Source: Dictyobacter alpinus (GTDB taxonomy: Bacteria > Chloroflexota > Ktedonobacteria > Ktedonobacterales > Ktedonobacteraceae). Taken from it: a DNA stretch of 64,000 bases. Below the pieces are notes generated by a model that saw only the letters and a list, made by a program, of their open reading frames with translations, did not search any database and was not told the origin of the DNA. Positions within the stretch are counted from its first letter, which is position 1, and every line of letters begins with the position of its first letter. The stretch spans positions 3,658,001 through 3,722,000 of the forward strand of contig NZ_BIFT01000001.1 of NCBI RefSeq assembly GCF_003967575.1. Direction: 5' to 3'. Positions 17,029-24,803 of this stretch are shown piece after piece. Both the position numbers and the translations under genes were made by a program.

Positions 17029-17925
17029 TTATTTTTGCCCATAGGCAATATAGAACTCATGGGTGGTATGGCAGGCTTCCCACTCCTGTGGGAGGGCTGC
17101 AAGGGTGGCGTCAAAGCTGTTGGGATGGACACCACCGACCAGACAATAAAAGTTTTTGAGCCCTTGGAAGGCGGCATACATATCTTTCGCATACAGGTTT
17201 CCTTCTTTTCCACCCCAGGCGCCAACGGGAAGTTGAAACGTTTTGGTCTGGATCTGTCCTACTCCCACACTGGCCAGCAGGTCTCCCAGGTATTTCATCA
17301 GGGTCAGGTCGATGCCTTTCCTGGTACTGGCAGTTTGTCCCCATTGCAGGAAGGTCTGTGTAGAGGTCCCGACATGCTGATAGCCGTTTCCCGCCTCCGC
17401 CAGTTCGATGTAGCCGCCTGATTTGGTCACACGAACAATTTCTTGGAGCACGGCGGGCCACAGGCTCGATGGGATAGCACTGACGAGGAGGCGTTGATGG
17501 ACGAAATCAAAATGGTTGTCTGGAAATGGGAGGGGGGCCATGACATTGCCCTGCACGAAGTGATAATTCTCAGGAGGCTGCAATCCCATTGCCTGCGGCT
17601 GTTCCAGGTCCAGGCCATACACCTGCGTCTGAGGAAAGTGGCGGGCGATATCATGAGCCCATTTGCCTGTTCCTGAGCCAACATCCAGGATCCTCTGCAC
17701 TGTAGTAGGATCAATGGGCGCGTGATAGTGTCCTCCCAATAACTTGTGGAGGGTATAATGCTGAAAATTAATGCGTTCCTCCTCACGCTCATCCTTTGGT
17801 AAAGCATAGGGAACATCCACGCGGTGCCTACGGCCTCGGATAAAGGCGACGGGACGGGTGAAGAGATGATCATGACAATCGTTCCGTATCGGTTTTTTTC
17901 TGCGCAAGAACGAAAAGAGACCCAT
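17029..17925 (-). CDS. SAM-dependent methyltransferase (class I)
   Basis: A 298-residue class I methyltransferase. ATG 17925 (MGLFSFLRRKK) follows AAAGGAGC, so the longer frame to 18105 is rejected. Motif I is ILDVGSGTGKWA (79-90), followed by the acidic strand VYGLDLE and motif II-like FPDNHFDFVHQR. After the Rossmann core the C-terminal ~120 residues contain GGYIELAEAG and a variable substrate region. Similar enzymes methylate small molecules or lipids; the acceptor is unknown. The basic N-terminus might contact nucleic acid or membrane, but it is not a signal peptide. Confidence 0.85.
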   Translation of the reverse strand: MGLFSFLRRKKPIRNDCHDHLFTRPVAFIRGRRHRVDVPYALPKDEREEERINFQHYTLHKLLGGHYHAPIDPTTVQRILDVGSGTGKWAHDIARHFPQTQVYGLDLEQPQAMGLQPPENYHFVQGNVMAPLPFPDNHFDFVHQRLLVSAIPSSLWPAVLQEIVRVTKSGGYIELAEAGNGYQHVGTSTQTFLQWGQTASTRKGIDLTLMKYLGDLLASVGVGQIQTKTFQLPVGAWGGKEGNLYAKDMYAAFQGLKNFYCLVGGVHPNSFDATLAALPQEWEACHTTHEFYIAYGQK

Positions 17926-18037
17926 TTTTTGTTGCTCCTTTACTCGTGAGCCAGCCAGGCTCCCGACAATAGTGTGAACAAGGTCGAGTGTTGTGTGATG
18001 GTGTGCGTGACCCCTGCTATCCAATGAATGACATGAA

Positions 18038-18310
18038 TCACAAGAGCTTTGGTGGTTCTTCCTGGTTGTCGGAGCTATCCGAGGTATCACTGTGGGAAGC
18101 ATCAATAGTTTGGGTAATCAGCATCATGGCCTGCTCGCCGACATGCGTACGCAATTCCTGATGGAGCAGTTCCATCCGCTCCATTTTGTTCGTAATAAAC
18201 TGATGCTGCGAGACGCCCGCTGCTGTTCCCGACAGGCCACGCCTGGCGGCCGTGTATTCTGCATCAATAAGCTCAAGTAAGCGAACCACGTCGCTGGGAT
18301 GCTGCTGCAT
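18038..18310 (-). CDS. Small helical hypothetical protein
   Basis: A 90-residue protein starting at ATG 18310 behind AGGAGAAAG. It is almost entirely alpha-helical, with heptad-like spacing in the middle (about 35-70), and has an acidic Ser/Asp-rich tail. No domain was recognised. It precedes the methyltransferase gene on the same strand by 112 bases and may share its transcript. Confidence 0.6.
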   Translation of the reverse strand: MQQHPSDVVRLLELIDAEYTAARRGLSGTAAGVSQHQFITNKMERMELLHQELRTHVGEQAMMLITQTIDASHSDTSDSSDNQEEPPKLL

Positions 18311-18805
18311 GCTCTTTCTCCTGATATATACTATGGCTCCATGTATAAAATGACAAAATGATGTCCTGTCTACATATTGTCCATGTGAAAACATGTAGGT
18401 GCGTTTTTTAATAGTGTTCTATTGGTGTCTTTATGAGCACAACCATGGATATGGCCATACTATTATGTGGCGCGAAATAACCAGGAGATTTTTTATGTTT
18501 TCATCATGAGCTCTCTTTTCTTTATCCTTCTTCCTTTAGGATGCCCTCTTAGTATTGATGGTGGATAGTATTGTTTAAAGTTGTTACTCGAAAATAATCA
18601 TTGCCAACTTCACGTTCTGTCTCGCTTGATATGCTGCCCTTAGCTGTACCATGTCCCTTGAGAATGCTCCGATTTTTAGTGGTAGTAGTAATACAATACT
18701 AGTATCAAAGTTGTCTGATAAATATACTACCATTACATTACGACTATTTTCAAGAGTAGTACTTTGTTACAATGTATCTAAAATGAGCTAAACTGAGGAA
18801 TGGAC
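18311..18805. other. Intergenic region between divergent genes
   Basis: About 500 AT-rich bases separating the leftward small helical gene from the rightward HTH gene. It must hold both promoters. No clear operator or RNA structure was seen. Confidence 0.4.
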
Positions 18806-19021
18806 ATGCGTCGTAGAAGATTAAAGATTAAAGAAGTCGCGGCAGACCAGAAAATGAGCATGGGAAAATTGTCGCGTTCTTCAGATGTGTCTTATCGAAC
18901 AATTAAGCTCATTTATGATGATCCATTTCGTGACGCCTCTCTTGATACATTGGATAAGATTGCAGTAGCGTTAGGCGTTGACATATCTGATCTCATCGAA
19001 TACGTTGATGAGGAAAGCTAA
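18806..19021 (+). CDS. Cro/CI-type HTH regulator
   Basis: A 71-residue XRE-family DNA-binding protein consisting only of the five-helix HTH: KIKEVAADQKMSMGKLSRSS, then YRTIKLIYDDPFRDASLDTLDKIAVALGV. ATG 18806 is chosen over 18800 because GAGGA sits at proper distance only for the second. Single-domain XRE proteins usually repress their own and adjacent promoters. Neighbouring genes suggest a regulatory cluster, but there is no direct partner. Confidence 0.8.
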   Translation: MRRRRLKIKEVAADQKMSMGKLSRSSDVSYRTIKLIYDDPFRDASLDTLDKIAVALGVDISDLIEYVDEES

Positions 19022-19060
19022 ATTGACCTCTTTGTTGCTATAATTGTAATGTATGAGATT

Positions 19061-19225
19061 ATGGCGTTTACCACTACCCTCATCTATTGTGATCCCAGAC
19101 ACCATCCTCAGGTTCTTGCTACCAGTATGGACACTGAAGGTTATGTGAGTAATATTCGCAATCGATTGTATTTTCGTAATGTTGCTTACTCAGGTCGTCA
19201 TTGCCCCGACCACCTCGTAGCATAA
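19061..19225 (+). CDS. Possible small protein (54 aa)
   Basis: An open frame from ATG 19061 reading MAFTTTLIYCDPRHHPQV and onward to TAA at 19223, with plausible codon use but no clear ribosome site and no recognised family. It lies between two HTH genes on the same strand. It may be a genuine small gene or chance; the remaining bases to 19470 are AT-rich and show no gene. Confidence 0.3.
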   Translation: MAFTTTLIYCDPRHHPQVLATSMDTEGYVSNIRNRLYFRNVAYSGRHCPDHLVA

Positions 19226-19470
19226 TTGACCTCCTCTTCCACAGCTAAGTTATAACTTCTCCCCCCATATGAGAGTGGGATCACGCATAATGGATATTTC
19301 TGATCACATTCAGTCTTTCTACATATATTGCTTAGGTATAGCGTAACGTGATTGGTGCCCAAATAAAATGTCTTCTTTATGACAAAAGATGCCATGTATA
19401 ATGGTAGTATGTTTCATGGTATAATTCATGGTGGAAATTTAAAATAGTAAGATGCGGGTGGAATATAGAT

Positions 19471-20883
19471 ATGGCAGGAGAGAAGAAGCCGAATACAAAA
19501 CTCCGCTTTCAGAGAGAGTTGCGCGGTTGGTCCCAGAAAAAGGTGGGGCTTGAAATTGATACCAGTAAAGATATGATCAGTCGTTGGGAAACAGGCGAAA
19601 GGAGCCCAGGTCCTTATTATCAAGAAAAGCTGTGCAGTCTTTTTCGTCTTACAGCAGAAGAGTTAGGGTTCATTGTTCCCTCCCACCATAACCACACAGG
19701 GAATTCACATACTGAGAGCTCATTGTTGATGCCACAAGTTGACATACAAGGAGAGCTTCCCTATCTTTCACAGGCAGTTTCTCAAGGTATAATGACTGCA
19801 GTAAAAGAGCTAGAAGGAGGTATAAACTTGGATGCATTACGACGCCAATTCATTCAGCAAGCGTTTGGAGCAACCCTTGGTTCCTCGCTCTTGCCCGATG
19901 CTGATATCGTTGTGAGGCTTATAAGAGCGTTGAAAAAACCTTCAAGCGTTGATATATCATTGCTGGCGCATCTTGAATTAATCACAAAAAATAATCGGCA
20001 ACGTTTTATCCGTTCCCAAAAATCCGTGTATCTTTTACAAGATGTTTCTAAACACTTAGAAATAATCACTCAACTTCTGGAGTCTTCTCTGCCTGCACAT
20101 ATCACTAGTTCTCTTTGCAATTTAGCCGCCGAGACAAGCCAGCTTATTGGTGACATTTTATTTAATGCAGGGAATAATACAGAGGCAGAGCGTTATTATG
20201 ATGTGGCTTTGAAGGCATCAGAAGAATGTAGCCATGCTGTGTTACAGGCGGTCATCCTTGGCCGGAAGAGTTTTATCCCTCTTTATAGAGGAGATGCTGA
20301 GAATGCACTCCCGCTGTTGCAAGAGGCACGTACAAATGCAGCAGGAAAAGCTGCAGATGTCATTACTGCCTGGTTGTGGGCTGTGGAGGCAGAAGTTCAA
20401 GCGCACCTCAACAATTCAGACGATTGTCTTCATGCATTACACCAATCTGAGAGTTTAATAGAACGTGGACAAGATGGTGATGTTTCCTACACATTTTCTG
20501 ATCTAGCATATGCTCCTTTCACCCAATCCCATTTGCTCGGTTATAAAGGCGCGTGTTATGTACGTTTACGACAGCCAAAGAAAGCGCAAATATTTTTGAA
20601 TAAGCGATTATCATCGATGGATGAAAAGCGTCTCCACAAAAAATCGATTACGCTTGTGGATCTTGCAACAACCTTCGCTCAGTTAGATGAGGTCGAAACT
20701 GCATGTACGTATGCTGGACAAGCTCTTACCATCATTGAACAAACTGGCTCTGCACGAGTGTTTCAACGTGTCCTCGCTCATCGGCATCAGCTAGAACAAC
20801 GGAAGAAAACAACACATGTGAAAAATCTTGATGCACATATTGAAAGTATATTGCCATATATCCAGTTTCAAGGAGCGCTATAA
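19471..20883 (+). CDS. XRE-HTH regulator with TPR-like helical repeats
   Basis: A 470-residue protein: N-terminal XRE HTH (about 8-65; RFQRELRGWSQKKVGLEI, MISRWETGERSPGP), a linker, then TPR-like helical repeats from about 170 to the end (for example FNAGNNTEAERYYDVALKAS, LVDLATTFAQLDEVETACTY). This architecture is typical of quorum or small-molecule-responsive regulators. The ribosome site is weak. A flavoprotein gene follows after two bases, so the two are translationally coupled. Confidence 0.8.
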   Translation: MAGEKKPNTKLRFQRELRGWSQKKVGLEIDTSKDMISRWETGERSPGPYYQEKLCSLFRLTAEELGFIVPSHHNHTGNSHTESSLLMPQVDIQGELPYLSQAVSQGIMTAVKELEGGINLDALRRQFIQQAFGATLGSSLLPDADIVVRLIRALKKPSSVDISLLAHLELITKNNRQRFIRSQKSVYLLQDVSKHLEIITQLLESSLPAHITSSLCNLAAETSQLIGDILFNAGNNTEAERYYDVALKASEECSHAVLQAVILGRKSFIPLYRGDAENALPLLQEARTNAAGKAADVITAWLWAVEAEVQAHLNNSDDCLHALHQSESLIERGQDGDVSYTFSDLAYAPFTQSHLLGYKGACYVRLRQPKKAQIFLNKRLSSMDEKRLHKKSITLVDLATTFAQLDEVETACTYAGQALTIIEQTGSARVFQRVLAHRHQLEQRKKTTHVKNLDAHIESILPYIQFQGAL

Positions 20884-20885
20884 CT

Positions 20886-21437
20886 ATGTTTGATCGGCCG
20901 CATCCTCAAGTACTCTATGTGATTGCATGCGGAAGTTCATCGGCATTTCTGACACTGGCATTGGTGAAATGCGCTCAATCGGCAGGATGGACTGTGTGTG
21001 TCATCACGACACCCTATGGCAGGAATTTCCTTGATATTTCTGCACTCGAACAGCTTACTGGATATCCCGTACGAAGCGAATACAAAAAGCCGGAAGAACC
21101 AGATGTATTGCCACCAGCGGACGCCATTATTGTGTTTCCTGCCACCTTTAATACCATCAATAAATGGGCACTGGGTATAAGTGATACGCTGGCGGTTGGT
21201 CTGCTCAGCGAATATACGGGTCTCAATAGGCCAATTGTGGCTGTTCCCTGTTTTAGAACGGGGGGTGGTTTGGATACGAATCCAGCCTTCAAAAGAAGCG
21301 TACGCTTACTCCGAAAATATAAAGTCCATGTCTTGTATGAGCCACAACTCTATCCTCCCAAAAATCGCGTCCCACCTGAGATTATCCTGACAACGTTGAA
21401 CAGCGTCATCCAGGAGAAGGTTCACGGCAACAACTAA
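20886..21437 (+). CDS. Flavoprotein (HFCD family)
   Basis: A 183-residue flavin-binding protein of the homo-oligomeric flavin-containing Cys-decarboxylase type. It starts with a Rossmann-like strand VLYVIACGSSSAFLTLALV. The PATFNTINKWALGISDTLA segment corresponds to the PASANTxxK flavin motif, and VAVPCF lies further on. Family members (Dfp/CoaC, EpiD) bind FMN and decarboxylate cysteine groups, but many HTH-linked relatives have no assigned reaction. It is tightly coupled to the upstream XRE-TPR regulator and probably functions with it, possibly as a redox or ligand sensor (inference). Confidence 0.75.
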   Translation: MFDRPHPQVLYVIACGSSSAFLTLALVKCAQSAGWTVCVITTPYGRNFLDISALEQLTGYPVRSEYKKPEEPDVLPPADAIIVFPATFNTINKWALGISDTLAVGLLSEYTGLNRPIVAVPCFRTGGGLDTNPAFKRSVRLLRKYKVHVLYEPQLYPPKNRVPPEIILTTLNSVIQEKVHGNN

Positions 21438-21476
21438 GGAGAACTGGCCTTGCCATGTGGGAGCCATCAAATCGCG

Positions 21477-22700
21477 TTAGGGAGTATATCTGTGTATATG
21501 TGATATCTCGTTCCAGTGAAAGATGTCTGCCAGATTGGTAATCATCGTTTCATGAGGCCACTTAGATAGGGTCTGTTCGTAGCTCGTGGTCAGTTTATTG
21601 AAGTAGAGTCGTGATCCTAGTTTTCTGGCCAGGGTTGCAGCCTCCTCCAGGATACGTGTGCCGCTCTCAATATTGTTCTGGGCAACGTCGATTTCTGCCT
21701 GATAATAGAGCAGGTCTAGTTTGGTGATGGGTTCTTTCTCACTATCCTTATTCGTCTTTTGTAGCTGGATTAATGCTAGCTTTGCCTCTTTGGGTTGTCC
21801 CAGAAAGAGGTGAGTTTGAAGGTCTGCAAACACATAGAGAGCGTAATGGGAGGATCTCAGATGCTGGTAGGCAGGGTCATTCTCTGGAACCTCGGGATAG
21901 CAATCATAGGCCATGCCTTTGGCTCGCATTGCTTCTTGAAGATTGCCGCGCATGGCTTGAACTTCCGCCAGTCCTGCGTAGGCACGTCCTTTCGACAGTG
22001 CGGTGATGCGTTCATCGCTAAATAGCGAAACCGCCTGTTGATATGCGTGCAGGGCTGCTGTACTCCGTTTGCGGTGGAAACCAATATTCGCAAGTGCAAT
22101 GAGGGACGATACCTGCAGGTTCGGGTCTGCCGCCAACTCTGCGAAGTCGTAGGCCTGGCGAGCGAGGTGTTCCCCTTGTCCGAAGTTCTCCCGATCTGTG
22201 GCGATCTCACTGGCGAGCTGCAGTGCCAGCGAGGCCAGTTGGCCTGCTGACGTCTGCTGGGGTCCTTCAACTGAGGCAAGGTGAGTCGTGTGCGTAATGA
22301 GTATGGGGAGCAGGTCCTCAACCTCTTGAGGACGGCCCGCGAAGTAGATATTCTGACAGGCGATAATACTTTTTGCATATTGAGCAAGTGAATCATTGCC
22401 CCAGAAGTGTTCCAACGTTTTCGGGACAGCACTGCTGGACAAGCTTGATAGCAGGAGCAGCCCACCAAGCACACCTGTGGCTATCTTTGTATTGACCTCT
22501 CGACGTGAAAATGTCACAAAGCCGAGATCCTCTGGTGACTTATTTAAGGCATGACAAATGCGATTGATCGTATCACTACGAGGCATGGCCCCATTCTCGG
22601 CTCTTTCAATGCTCGCCCTTGACACGCCAGCCAGGTTCGCTAGAAGTTCCTGGCTGAGTTGTTGGTTTACACGTTCTGCTCTTAGCTTCTCGTTCTTCAT
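21477..22700 (-). CDS. XRE-HTH regulator with membrane-like segment and TPR-like repeats
   Basis: A 407-residue protein. The N-terminal HTH (1-60) includes LSQELLANLAGVSRASIERAENG. A hydrophobic stretch at about 73-92 (IATGVLGGLLLLSSLSSSAV) could be a single membrane helix or a buried helix. The rest is TPR-like helices (SSLIALANIGFHRKRSTAAL, GRAYAGLAEVQAMRGNLQEA). AAGGAG precedes ATG 22700. It converges on the flavoprotein operon. It may tether DNA binding to the membrane or sense a peptide; targets are unknown. Confidence 0.8.
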   Translation of the reverse strand: MKNEKLRAERVNQQLSQELLANLAGVSRASIERAENGAMPRSDTINRICHALNKSPEDLGFVTFSRREVNTKIATGVLGGLLLLSSLSSSAVPKTLEHFWGNDSLAQYAKSIIACQNIYFAGRPQEVEDLLPILITHTTHLASVEGPQQTSAGQLASLALQLASEIATDRENFGQGEHLARQAYDFAELAADPNLQVSSLIALANIGFHRKRSTAALHAYQQAVSLFSDERITALSKGRAYAGLAEVQAMRGNLQEAMRAKGMAYDCYPEVPENDPAYQHLRSSHYALYVFADLQTHLFLGQPKEAKLALIQLQKTNKDSEKEPITKLDLLYYQAEIDVAQNNIESGTRILEEAATLARKLGSRLYFNKLTTSYEQTLSKWPHETMITNLADIFHWNEISHIHRYTP

Positions 22701-23163
22701 ATTTGCTCCTTCCTTGGAGATGCTGTACCAAGATTACTATAGCATATCCATGCACTTCATATTTCTGTTCAAGTATAAAAATAAAAAGATATCCATGTTG
22801 TATTGGAAAATTGGGGGATATTTGAAGGTTTATTTATGTATTAATATAATAATTAAATTATTAGAATAGATTATATGGAAAAGGGCGAGTGCTCATAGAA
22901 TGAAGGGCTCTCCATCGTGGAAGAAAAGAGGTAAGGTGACGAACATACCTCTCTTGTGATAGCTATTGAGCTGCAAATACGTTACTAGATCCAAGCAGAA
23001 CAAGTAATGTACTTAATTGCGTATGGTGTAATTAAAGTTAATAATATGGTATGATTATAAAGAAGTAGAAATAATTCTATGACGCTCCTGATTATTACAT
23101 TTGTACAATGTCGATGTAGTGCATATTTCCTTGTACATAAATATTTACGAGAAGGAAGCACTC
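22701..23163. other. AT-rich intergenic region
   Basis: About 460 bases between the divergent XRE-TPR and restriction genes. It is strongly AT-rich with several TAT and TAAT stretches that could serve as promoters. No gene or strong hairpin was seen. Confidence 0.4.
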
Positions 23164-23787
23164 ATGCAAACAGATACTTCTGTAACTGTGCGCTCATTTG
23201 TACACAGCGCCTACAGCGTGCTCGATTGGAAGCATGCCGAAGTTCTTCTCTCCTATCAATTTTCTCAAGCCTATGTAGATGTCCTCAATGTATTATTTCA
23301 GTTTCGTTTGTACCGGAGTGATATTCTTGCTGAAGGTGGCTCCAGGTCTCCTATGAGCAAAGGGATTGAGACGCCTCTGACCTATTTGGGATGGGAAAAG
23401 CGAACGTTTGATATCCAATTGTTTGTGAATGAAAAGCCCCATCTTTCATATCAGCGGAGAATTGACCACTATAAAGATGGTGTGGCTTTAGAAGTCGAAT
23501 GGAACAGTAAAGAAGAGTTTTTCGATCGGGACCTTGAAAAATTTCGCCTCTTGTACCAACTGAATCTGATTAGTGCCGGTATTATTATCACACGAGGAGA
23601 TAGTCTGCAACACTTGTTCAAGGAATTGAGAAAGAGCCATAAGCTCAAAGGCACAAAGTTTGGAACGACCACAACGCAGATGGGAAAGCTAGAGCAAAAA
23701 ATCCATGCAGGTGGCGGTGCTGGTTGTCCTATTCTTGTATTTGGGATCACAGAAGCACTCTATATCGACCAAAAGGAGGGTGCATAA
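23164..23787 (+). CDS. BglII/BstYI-type restriction endonuclease
   Basis: A 207-residue type II endonuclease. ATG 23164 follows GAAGGA; the upstream frame to 23101 is rejected. The catalytic block RRIDHYKDGVALEVEWNSKE (98-117) matches the BglII family, with metal ligands probably D105 and E110, plus E112. A long helix and strands follow as in this PD-(D/E)xK fold. BglII cuts AGATCT and BstYI RGATCY, so a GATC-centred site is expected but not readable. Its TAA overlaps the ATG of the methyltransferase gene, forming a compact restriction-modification unit. As it precedes the methylase, expression control of the toxic enzyme would be expected from the long upstream region. Confidence 0.85.
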   Translation: MQTDTSVTVRSFVHSAYSVLDWKHAEVLLSYQFSQAYVDVLNVLFQFRLYRSDILAEGGSRSPMSKGIETPLTYLGWEKRTFDIQLFVNEKPHLSYQRRIDHYKDGVALEVEWNSKEEFFDRDLEKFRLLYQLNLISAGIIITRGDSLQHLFKELRKSHKLKGTKFGTTTTQMGKLEQKIHAGGGAGCPILVFGITEALYIDQKEGA

Positions 23788-24431
23788 TGCTAACACCTCC
23801 ATCTCTTTCATCTGATCTTGGACGATTTGGAACAATCCTTGTTGATCCTCCATGGCAATTTGAGAACCGGACAGGAAAAAATGCGCCGGAGCATAAGCGA
23901 TTAATGCGTTATCACACGATGACACTTGCCGAAATACGCTCTCTTCCTGTGGCGTCACTAGCCTTGCCCCAATCTCATTTATACCTTTGGGTTCCCAATG
24001 CATTGCTGGCTGATGGATTGGCTGTGATGCAGGAATGGGGATTTACCTATAAGACCTATCTGATGTGGGAAAAAATTCGCAAGGACGGCGAACCAGATGG
24101 TCGGGGAACTGGCTTCTATTTTCGTAATGTCACAGAAGTCATTCTGTTTGGGACGCGTGGTCGGCTGCGGACGCTCGCACCTGGTCGAAGGCAAGTAAAC
24201 GTTATCCGTACACGTAAGCGAGAACATTCACGTAAGCCAGATGAACTGTATGACGTCATTGAGCAGTGCAGTGCTGGCCCACATGTAGAATTGTTTGCTC
24301 GTCACCATCGTGCTGGTTGGACGCAATGGGGCGACCAACTGGATATCGTTCTCTTTCCATGCCTGGCATCTCCTTCTCGGCAAACCAGTATTGGCAAGGC
24401 TGATGATGCTATGGCTGCTATGGGCGACTAG
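23787..24431 (+). CDS. MT-A70 family adenine-N6 DNA methyltransferase
   Basis: A 214-residue methyltransferase; its ATG overlaps the previous stop (TAATG) behind a strong AAAAGGAGGG. The catalytic DPPW motif is at 20-23 and ILVDPPWQF is diagnostic. YLWVPNALLADGLAVMQEWGF and SRKPDELYDVIEQCSAGPHVELFAR (148-172) follow the family pattern, including the SAM-binding segment. MT-A70 enzymes make N6-methyladenine. Here it presumably protects host DNA from the coupled BglII-type nuclease by methylating the adenine of its site. An MT-A70 enzyme as the partner of a BglII-fold nuclease is noteworthy. Confidence 0.85.
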   Translation: MLTPPSLSSDLGRFGTILVDPPWQFENRTGKNAPEHKRLMRYHTMTLAEIRSLPVASLALPQSHLYLWVPNALLADGLAVMQEWGFTYKTYLMWEKIRKDGEPDGRGTGFYFRNVTEVILFGTRGRLRTLAPGRRQVNVIRTRKREHSRKPDELYDVIEQCSAGPHVELFARHHRAGWTQWGDQLDIVLFPCLASPSRQTSIGKADDAMAAMGD

Positions 24432-24456
24432 TACGCACGCACCTATATGTGGAGTT

Positions 24457-24482
24457 GGCAGGAAGTAGGCTCACTTCCTGCC
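24457..24482 (+). terminator. Hairpin after restriction-modification operon
   Basis: A perfect 10-bp stem (GGCAGGAAGT / ACTTCCTGCC) with a six-base loop lies 25 bases after the methylase stop. The following T-run is weak. It probably ends the operon. The following 320 bases hold no recognised gene. Confidence 0.5.
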
Positions 24483-24803
24483 ATTTCTGGGAACTCCTTG
24501 TTTGCGCATGGTATTAGCAATTGCTATGCATCTTGTTGGCCTCGCTGCTTGCCCCAGGTGTTTCAGTAAAATCAACAAGCTTTTGCTTGGTAACAAATTT
24601 GTGTTGGTTCGGCCCAATGGGCCTGAGCAAAAGAAAAAATGCTCGCTGTTGTACGGCTGATATGGGATGTGAACTCAAGCTGCTGAAATAAGCGATATGA
24701 ATGACACATATCGCTATATAGTGAAATATTGACACCTATCCCTTAGTTTGTTATGTTTACTATTACCTTCTATTTTATGAAAAGTTAGAAAGAAGCTAAT
24801 ACT

